DNA of 64,000 nt, from positions 1 through 64,000 of the forward strand of contig JBAQNA010000022.1 of the NCBI GenBank assembly GCA_049303335.1, in the 5' to 3' direction. The DNA comes from DAIDAN01 sp049303335. GTDB lineage: Archaea; Aenigmatarchaeota; Aenigmatarchaeia; Aenigmatarchaeales; DAIDAN01. Position numbers and translations under genes: made by a program. Of this stretch, positions 58,209-64,000 are shown piece by piece; positions within the stretch are counted from its first letter, which is position 1, and each line of letters begins with the position of its first letter. The notes beneath the pieces are model-generated. The model was not told the origin of the DNA and searched no databases. It saw only the letters and a list, made by a program, of their open reading frames with translations.

Positions 58209-59888
58209 ATGAAAAAATCCGAAAGCGGAAGTACCAGCCAGATAAAAACGGAAATCGAGAAAGCGCTTGAGAAAGCCGTCGGCAAGAAGCTCGCGCTGCA
58301 GGAAGCCGCGGAAGGCCACGGCGATTTTGCGCTGCCCTGCTTCGAGCTCGCGCGCGAGCTGCGAAAAAGTCCGCAGGCGATAGCCGAGGATTTTGCAAAA
58401 AAGATAAAAATGCCGAGCGCGGCGGTGAAAGCCGAAGGCGGATATTTGAACTTTTACATCGATTGGAAAATTTTCGGGCAGGAACTTCTGGAAAGCGTCG
58501 GCGAGAAATACGGCTCGGGAAACGGCGGAAAAAAGATTCTCATTGACACATTTCAGCCAAATCCGTTCAAGGCTGTCCATATCGGGCACTTAAGGAACGG
58601 CTCGGTGGGCGACAGCATAAGAAGGATACTGGAATTCGAGGGAAACAAAGTTTCGACGGTCAGCTTTATGGGCGACGTGGGCGCGCATATAGCGAAATGG
58701 CTTTGGTATTACAACAAGTTCCACAACGGTAAAGTTCCGGAAAAAAACGTCAGCAAATGGGCGGGGGAAATCTATGCGACAGCGACAAAAAAAATGGAGG
58801 AAATGGAAGAATACGAGAAAGAGGTGAAGGAAGTAAACAAAAAGCTGGACGGCAGGGAGCCGAAACTCACAAAGCAGTGGAAAGAACTAAGGGATGTTTT
58901 CTTTCAGGATTTTCTGAGAATAGCGAAAGAGCTCGGCCTGAGGCTTGACGATTACATACCGGAAAGCGTGTCCGAGGAGCCGGGAAAAAAACTGGTGATG
59001 AAGTTTTTCAGTGAAGGCAGGCTGAAGAAAAGCGACGGCGCGATTGTAATCGACTTGGAAAAATGCGGACTCGGCGTTTTTATCCTGCTGAAGAGCGACG
59101 GCACCGCGCTTTATTCGACGAAGGATTTCGGGCTGTTCGAGCTGAAAAGGAAGAAGTTCAAGTTTGACAAGTCACTGTATGTTGTCGCGTCCGAGCAGGA
59201 TTTTTATTTCAGGCAGCTTTTCAAGGCTTTCGAGTTTTTGGAAATGCCCGGCTGGGAAAAATGCTTTCACGTGTCCCACGGAATCGTGAAGTTGCAGGAG
59301 GGAAAAATGTCCTCGCGGCTCGGCACGGTTGTGCTCTACGAGGACCTGCGGGACGAGGCGATAAAAAGGGTTCTGAAAATTATAGAGGAAAAAAATCCGG
59401 AGCTGCCGAATAAAGAAGCGGTTGCGAAGAAAATAGCGCTTGGGGCGCTGAAGTTCGCGATGCTTTTCGTTGAAAACTCGCGCGACATAGTTTTCGACTG
59501 GGAACGCGTGCTCGACTTTGAGGGAAGAAGCGGGCCGTATCTGCAGTACACTTATGCGAGGGCTTGCGGAATATTGCGGGACGCGTCCCTGCCGAAGAAA
59601 TTCGACGCGAAGCTGCTCGCGGACGATGCCGAAGTGGCGCTAATGAAAAAGATTGCGCAGTTCCCGAACGCCGTAGCGGACGCAGCGAAGGATTATTCGC
59701 CGCACATAATCGCAAACTATGACATAGAGCTCGCGCAGGCTTTCAACACTTTCTACAACAAGCTGTCCGTGCTGAAAGCGGAAAGCAAGGAACTGCGCGA
59801 TGCGAGGCTGAAGATTGTTGACGCGGCGAGAACCGTGCTGAAAAGCGGGCTGCAGCTGCTCGGGATTGACGCGCTCGAGAGGATGTAA
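58209..59888 (+). CDS. argS: Arginyl-tRNA synthetase
   Basis: The 559-residue enzyme has the N-terminal Arg-tRNA recognition domain (about 1-90), the HIGH motif in NPFKAVHIGHLRNGSVGDSI (HIGH at about 123), the catalytic FMGDVG and YVVASEQDFYF parts, and the C-terminal anticodon-binding domain (about 445-559, GPYLQYTYAR; QAFNTFYNKLSVL). The ATG at 58209 fits the family start; it lies 45 bp after the island boundary repeat. Confidence 0.95.
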   Translation: MKKSESGSTSQIKTEIEKALEKAVGKKLALQEAAEGHGDFALPCFELARELRKSPQAIAEDFAKKIKMPSAAVKAEGGYLNFYIDWKIFGQELLESVGEKYGSGNGGKKILIDTFQPNPFKAVHIGHLRNGSVGDSIRRILEFEGNKVSTVSFMGDVGAHIAKWLWYYNKFHNGKVPEKNVSKWAGEIYATATKKMEEMEEYEKEVKEVNKKLDGREPKLTKQWKELRDVFFQDFLRIAKELGLRLDDYIPESVSEEPGKKLVMKFFSEGRLKKSDGAIVIDLEKCGLGVFILLKSDGTALYSTKDFGLFELKRKKFKFDKSLYVVASEQDFYFRQLFKAFEFLEMPGWEKCFHVSHGIVKLQEGKMSSRLGTVVLYEDLRDEAIKRVLKIIEEKNPELPNKEAVAKKIALGALKFAMLFVENSRDIVFDWERVLDFEGRSGPYLQYTYARACGILRDASLPKKFDAKLLADDAEVALMKKIAQFPNAVADAAKDYSPHIIANYDIELAQAFNTFYNKLSVLKAESKELRDARLKIVDAARTVLKSGLQLLGIDALERM

Positions 59889-59937
59889 AAGATTTAAATA
59901 GTATAGCTACAATTACATTTTGCGAGATGTGACAATT

Positions 59938-60171
59938 ATGGCAACAAACGTAAAAATCAGGGAGCTTCTCGGAAAGCCGATCATTTCGGACAGCGGAAGG
60001 AAGTTCGGAATTGTCGGCGACGTGGAATTTATCACGGAATCCGGCGAGCTGATGAGCGTGAAAATCGTGGAATCGGGCGCGAAGGGAAAGGATGGCGACA
60101 AGAAAATACCTTTTTCCGCGGTAAAGAGCGTAGGCGACTTCGTGGTAATCTCGGAGAAGGATTTGGAATAG
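59938..60171 (+). CDS. PRC-barrel domain protein
   Basis: The 77-residue protein fits one PRC barrel: IRELLGKPIISDSGRKFGIV, GDVEFITESGELMSVKIV, KIPFSAVKSVGDFVVISE. Archaeal stand-alone PRC barrels are common; some link to RNA processing or cell division. A TATA-like TTTAAATA lies about 40 bp upstream. Confidence 0.8.
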   Translation: MATNVKIRELLGKPIISDSGRKFGIVGDVEFITESGELMSVKIVESGAKGKDGDKKIPFSAVKSVGDFVVISEKDLE

Positions 60172-60218
60172 AATATTTTCAAAATACTAATCCTGTTTGT
60201 TTAAATAATTTTCTAAAA

Positions 60219-60839
60219 TTAAAGTTCCAGACTTTTCCACAAAATACGGCATGCATATGTGCGATATGGTGACCACTTCTTTGCGATTTCTTCAATCTCG
60301 TTTTTTGCGGCATCCTTGTCCAGCGAGTATAATTTTACTATTGCCTTTCTGAGGCCGAGGTCGCCGTGCGAAAACACATCCTCCCTTCCGAGCGTGAACA
60401 TAAGGAACATTTGCGCGGTCCAAGGCCCGATTCCTTTCACTTGCATTAGCTTTTCAGCCGCCTGCGAATCATCCAGACGCTTTATGCTTTTTAAATCCAG
60501 TGTGCCGTCCGCGACTTTCTGCGCAAGGTCTTTGACGAAGCCTGCCTTCGACCAGGAAGCGCCGGCGTTCCGTATCGCCTCTTCGGACAATTTGAGCGCG
60601 TATTCCGGCGTAATCTTTCCGTTTGGAAAGAGATTTTCAAACCTGCCGAAAATCGTGCGCGCCGCATTTTTTGCAAGCTGCTGGCCGATGATTTCGTAGC
60701 ACAATGAGCGGAAATATTCGCTTGTCTTGCGGAGCTCTATCGGCTCGATGACAACCTTTTTCGCAATGGAGAAAAGAACCTTGTCCTTTTTCTGAAAATG
60801 AGCGAGCGCCGCGCGAATTCTCGGATTCATAATTCTCAT
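60219..60839 (-). CDS. DNA-3-methyladenine glycosylase II-like enzyme (AlkA/HhH-GPD)
   Basis: The 206-residue protein has the HhH-GPD core: YEIIGQQLAKNAARTIFGRF, the helix-hairpin-helix LMQVKGIGPWTAQMFLMFTL and the catalytic Asp in DVFSHGDLGLRKAI. It removes alkylated bases; endonuclease IV at 34808 could act next. A TATA box (TATAAA, 60855-60850) suggests a leaderless start near 60830; the ATG at 60839 is the alternative reported here. Confidence 0.88.
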   Translation of the reverse strand: MRIMNPRIRAALAHFQKKDKVLFSIAKKVVIEPIELRKTSEYFRSLCYEIIGQQLAKNAARTIFGRFENLFPNGKITPEYALKLSEEAIRNAGASWSKAGFVKDLAQKVADGTLDLKSIKRLDDSQAAEKLMQVKGIGPWTAQMFLMFTLGREDVFSHGDLGLRKAIVKLYSLDKDAAKNEIEEIAKKWSPYRTYACRILWKSLEL

Positions 60840-60874
60840 TGTACTGCGATTTATAAAAAGTTTCTTCAAAGAAT

Positions 60875-62053
60875 TTATGCTGCAGCGATGGCAGGTCTCT
60901 TGACGCGATAATCCGGAAGCCGATTTAGCAAGCCGCCTTCCATATTCTCCATTATTGCGCTCGCGATGGAATATTCCATTTGATCTTTTTCTTTATCGCT
61001 CAATTCAGGAATGCCCAGTTCTGTCATTCCTTCACTTCCGATTTTCGGGCAAAGTCCTGTCCAGACGTATTTAAACGGCAAATCTTCAACGTCTTTCGGT
61101 TTTATTATCTTGCTATTTTCGGCCATTTTATACAAATGTCCGTGAACATTATCTTTGCTCAAACCCAAGCCGGACAGGTCGCGGTCTATCCTTAACGGCG
61201 CCAAGATAGGAACATTCTCCAGCGAATTATTCACAACCGGTATGACTAAATCAAGGAGAACGTCAGCGCCAACAGAAGGACCTGCCCCCTCGAGATGCTC
61301 ATTGTATAATGCTCCCATTTTTCTTACTTCATTGCAGATTTGATTAACATTTTCTCCCCCCAACACTTCTTTGATCGGTTCCCCTCCGACGGTGCTGCAG
61401 TCCATTGCATGAACCATGGTATCATCATGCCCTCCGCACACGCCTTTGAAAGCAATGTCATATCTTGAATATTTTCCTTTCAAGTCAGGGTCGTTATCAA
61501 TAAAGTCGCATATGGTCCCTTCAGTCCTCATCCAATCCAGTCCGGCGCCGAATGAAAATATATTGTTCGGATTTGCTTCTTTTCCATATGCTTCCTCCAT
61601 CCGCTCAAGCACATAAGGGCTGAGGCAGCCTACGCCGTTTACAAGGTTTCCTATCTTAGAATTTTTCAGCGAAATGTTATGATTCGGACAGTATTCCGTA
61701 ATAAATTTCTTAATAGGTATGGAATTGTCTTTTGACATTTTGCTTCTGGTCTCTCCAGGCAGCCTTTGGCGCCCCGTTGTTATTATTGTGATGTCCGGGT
61801 TTGGAACATTATCCGGGCCCGAATAAACGCGATATTCTCTTCCAAGCGCCCTTCCGCTGTCCCTGAACTCTTTCGCCAGAAGCTCCGCTTTTCTTCTTTC
61901 CGGCTCCCCATGTTTCGGCTCCTTTGTATCCAATAAATATATTTCTACATCTTCCTTCAGCATGTCAGGATTGGACAAGATAGTTCCTACTATATGCGTG
62001 GCAGTCTTTCCAACGCCGGCTATTGCGATATGAACACTTGGCATACAAATCAT
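60875..62053 (-). CDS. Malate/lactate dehydrogenase-family protein, divergent
   Basis: The 392-residue protein starts with an NAD-binding fold (HIAIAGVGKTATHIVGTILS), then ITIITTGRQRLPGETRSKM, matching the substrate-loop region of the family (GxPRxPGxxR). NLVNGVGCLSPYVLE replaces the usual VVTNPVD, and FKGVCGGHDDTMVHAMD contains the catalytic His in G-x-H-x-D. At 392 residues it is longer than normal MDH/LDH (about 310-330). The substrate may differ. Confidence 0.7.
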   Translation of the reverse strand: MICMPSVHIAIAGVGKTATHIVGTILSNPDMLKEDVEIYLLDTKEPKHGEPERRKAELLAKEFRDSGRALGREYRVYSGPDNVPNPDITIITTGRQRLPGETRSKMSKDNSIPIKKFITEYCPNHNISLKNSKIGNLVNGVGCLSPYVLERMEEAYGKEANPNNIFSFGAGLDWMRTEGTICDFIDNDPDLKGKYSRYDIAFKGVCGGHDDTMVHAMDCSTVGGEPIKEVLGGENVNQICNEVRKMGALYNEHLEGAGPSVGADVLLDLVIPVVNNSLENVPILAPLRIDRDLSGLGLSKDNVHGHLYKMAENSKIIKPKDVEDLPFKYVWTGLCPKIGSEGMTELGIPELSDKEKDQMEYSIASAIMENMEGGLLNRLPDYRVKRPAIAAA

Positions 62054-62117
62054 CTTGAAAATCGTGAATCATCGGCGCGTGTCTTGCTTTCCGGTTACGG
62101 CAGTTATGTTCCAATCT

Positions 62118-62267
62118 TTAAATGCCTTTCGGCGATGCCGCGCGCGTCAATAATGGAAAGTCGGCTCTGCAGAAATCCTGCATCATGCATTGAACTTCCA
62201 TATCAGAACGGCTTTCTCGGCGATTCAGATGGGCGTCGATACCAACGTTCCTGATTTTTTCGTCCAT
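62118..62267 (-). CDS. Possible small protein, 49 residues
   Basis: A frame starting MDEKIRNVGIDAHLNRRESR lies in the 62054-62360 gap. The mix of residues is plausible but there is no ribosome-binding site and no family. Otherwise the gap holds only the EF-2 promoter (CTTAAATAG near 62303). Confidence 0.25.
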   Translation of the reverse strand: MDEKIRNVGIDAHLNRRESRSDMEVQCMMQDFCRADFPLLTRAASPKGI

Positions 62268-62360
62268 AACGTGAATTTCCGCAGAGCCCGGAAAATCAAA
62301 ACGCTTAAATAGACTTCTTCCGATATCTGTTTTTACTGAATAATTTTTACCGGTGTCAAT

Positions 62361-64000
62361 ATGGTGGCGAAAGACGAGTATGTCGAGAAAGTGCAGGGTC
62401 TGATGAGCAACCCGAAGAACATCAGGAACATAGGCATAGTCAGCCACATCCACCACGGCAAGACAACGCTTACGGACAACCTCGTAGCCGGAGCGGGAAT
62501 GATTTCATCGGAGCTCGTCGGGGAAAGGATGCTCACCTGGATTGACGACCAGGAGCGCGAGCGCTTGATGACTATATACGGCGCAACCGTGACAATGGCC
62601 CACGAATTCGAGGGGCAGAAATATCTTATCAATCTTCTTGACACTCCGGGGCACGTTGACTTCGGCGCGGACGTGACGCAGGCGATGCGCGCTGTCGACG
62701 GAGCAGTCGTGATGGTCTGCGCTGTCGAGGGAATAATGCCGCAGACCGAAACCGTTTTGAAGCAGGCGCTTGTCGAAAAAGTGAAGCCCATTCTTTTCAT
62801 CAACAAGGTTGACCGCGCCATCAAGGAATTGAAGCTCACGCCGGAGCAGCTGCAGAAAAGGCTCGCCGCGATTGTCGTCGAGGTTAACAAATTTATCCAG
62901 CGCCACGTGCCGCCGGAATTCAAGGACAAGTGGATTCCGCGCGTGGAAGACGGCTCGGTGGCGTTCGGCTCCGCTTACAAGAAGTGGGCGATCTCCGTGC
63001 CGTTCATGCAGAAATCTAAAATCACTTTCAAGGAAATTATCGAGCTGTGCGCGCAGGAAAAGGACGAGGAGCTCGCGCTGAAGGCGCCGATGCACAACGT
63101 TGTCCTCGACATGGTCATCACTCATTTGCCTTCGCCGCTGCAGGCGCAGCCTTACAGGGTCGGGAAATTGTGGAAGGGCGACATAAATACGGAAGTCGGG
63201 AGGCAGCTTTCCAACGCGGACCCGAACGGAAAGCTCGGCGCGGTGATAACGAAAATAGTTTACGACCCGCACGCGGGAATGATTTCGACCGCAAGAATTT
63301 TCTCCGGAAAAATTACCAAGGGCCAGGACATTTATATGGTCAGGGCGAAGCGCATCGTGAAAGTCCAGCAGGTTACAACTTTTATAGCGGAGAAGCGCGT
63401 GCCCGTTGACGTTGTGCCCGCGGGAAACGTTGTCGGCTTGGTCGGATTGGCTGATGTGATAGTTGGCGAAACCATTTGCGACCCGTCGCAGCCGATTGAG
63501 GAGTTCGAGGCGATTAAACACATATTCGAGCCAGTTGTGACAAAATCAATCGAGCCGAAAAATCCGCAGGACCTGCCGAAGCTCATCAATATTCTCAAGA
63601 CGCTCGGGAGGGAGGACCCGACTTTGAAAATTCAGATTAACCAGGAAACCGGCGAGACGCTTGTGTCCGGATTGGGCGAGCTCCATCTTGACGCGAAAGT
63701 GGAAAGGAAAATCCGCGAGAAAGGCGTTGAGATAAACGTGTCGCCGCCCATCGTGGTTTACCGCGAGACCATAAGCAAGCCTTCGCCCGTTGTCGAGGGA
63801 AAGAGCCCGAACAAGCACAACAAGTTCTATCTCGCGGTTGAGCCCGTTCCGGAGGCGCTTTACAAGGCGATGATAACGAACGACGTCCGCGATATGGAGG
63901 TGAAGGGGAAGAACGTGGAGCTGATAAAGAAGTTCCAGGACCTGGGGCTGAGCAAGGACGATTCGAAAGACGTGATGATGATTTACAACCACTGCCTGCT
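62361..64000 (+). CDS. Translation elongation factor 2 (incomplete at window end)
   Basis: 546 codons are visible before the right edge. GTPase motifs: GIVSHIHHGKTTLTDNL (G1), LINLLDTPGHVDFG (G3), FINKVDR (G4). The archaeal-EF2 phrases AMRAVDGAVV, GIMPQTETVLKQAL and LVSGLGELHLDAKVE are present. The G2 region reads ERERLMTIYGATVTMAHEF, so the usual RGITI is RLMTI here, keeping the Thr. EF-2 moves tRNAs and mRNA after each peptide bond. The diphthamide region lies beyond the window. Confidence 0.95.
   Translation, partial: MVAKDEYVEKVQGLMSNPKNIRNIGIVSHIHHGKTTLTDNLVAGAGMISSELVGERMLTWIDDQERERLMTIYGATVTMAHEFEGQKYLINLLDTPGHVDFGADVTQAMRAVDGAVVMVCAVEGIMPQTETVLKQALVEKVKPILFINKVDRAIKELKLTPEQLQKRLAAIVVEVNKFIQRHVPPEFKDKWIPRVEDGSVAFGSAYKKWAISVPFMQKSKITFKEIIELCAQEKDEELALKAPMHNVVLDMVITHLPSPLQAQPYRVGKLWKGDINTEVGRQLSNADPNGKLGAVITKIVYDPHAGMISTARIFSGKITKGQDIYMVRAKRIVKVQQVTTFIAEKRVPVDVVPAGNVVGLVGLADVIVGETICDPSQPIEEFEAIKHIFEPVVTKSIEPKNPQDLPKLINILKTLGREDPTLKIQINQETGETLVSGLGELHLDAKVERKIREKGVEINVSPPIVVYRETISKPSPVVEGKSPNKHNKFYLAVEPVPEALYKAMITNDVRDMEVKGKNVELIKKFQDLGLSKDDSKDVMMIYNHCL

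Noticed and set aside
61994..62254. Plus-strand frame upstream of EF-2
   Set aside because: Overlaps the start of the dehydrogenase gene on the other strand and has no start signal or homology.

Overview
The window comes from an archaeon, most likely of the DPANN group. The 16S gene opens with the archaeal ATTCCGGTTGATCC end. Promoters carry TATA boxes. The informational genes are archaeal in type: PCNA, ABCE1, EF-2, Sec61-beta-like protein, and a primase in which PriS is fused to the Fe-S domain of PriL, as in Nanoarchaeum. The assignment to DPANN is inference; no tree could be made.

Layout. 1-12.4 kb is a copper/redox accessory region. It holds a BlaI/CopY-type repressor with a membrane metalloprotease, a TRASH-like zinc protein, an ABC permease/ATPase pair, a membrane-anchored redoxin with a CcdA-like partner, a PadR-TRASH regulator, a ferredoxin, a hydrolase, a lipid/START-like protein, a copper P-type ATPase and a DUF63 protein. 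Three copies of a TTACA-N5-TGTAA palindrome sit at three promoters there and probably form one regulon. 12.4-22.5 kb is mixed core: a ThiI-like protein, regulators with partner genes, an amidohydrolase, an ATP-grasp enzyme, CMP kinase and a dCTP-deaminase-like protein, with tRNA-Ser, -Gly, -Leu and -His.

22.5-30.5 kb is the rRNA operon: 16S, a small ORF, tRNA-Ala, 23S. This is the most unusual part. The 16S gene is about 2.17 kb and the 23S about 4.27 kb because I can place five insertions in 16S and nine in 23S, mostly in highly conserved functional sites (530 loop, the 1505 region, GTPase centre, the 1930 region, P loop, the peptidyl-transferase GGGATA-AC site and the 2600 region). Removing them returns both genes to about 1.5 and 3.0 kb. 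The tRNA-Ser, -Leu, -His and -Ala genes are each interrupted twice or more (anticodon loop, D loop, T arm). Many inserts share one design: a pyrimidine/purine hairpin of the type AGCCCTTTTCTTTT...AAAAGAAAAG, followed by a tail such as CTCAAGCAAAAGAAA or TTATCAAAAGAAA. A related hairpin lies in the RNase P RNA gene at 31.7-32.0 kb. I read these as small introns or processed inserts that spread among stable RNA genes.

30.5-62 kb alternates GC-richer housekeeping genes (endonuclease IV, ScpA, a short SMC, ABCE1, an OB-fold protein, PCNA, primase, ArgS, AlkA-like glycosylase, a malate/lactate dehydrogenase relative) with AT-rich accessory genes: a NERD protein, a TIR-domain gene with an unknown partner, DUF4258/DUF2283, DUF5677, and a methylase fused to an Mrr-like nuclease. 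Between 52.2 and 58.2 kb is a probable mobile island flanked by a 16-bp direct repeat. It carries a BcgI-like restriction-modification pair with its own ribbon-helix-helix protein and inverted-repeat operator, a second ribbon-helix-helix protein with twin palindromes, and a SWIM-domain transposase. The window ends inside the EF-2 gene.
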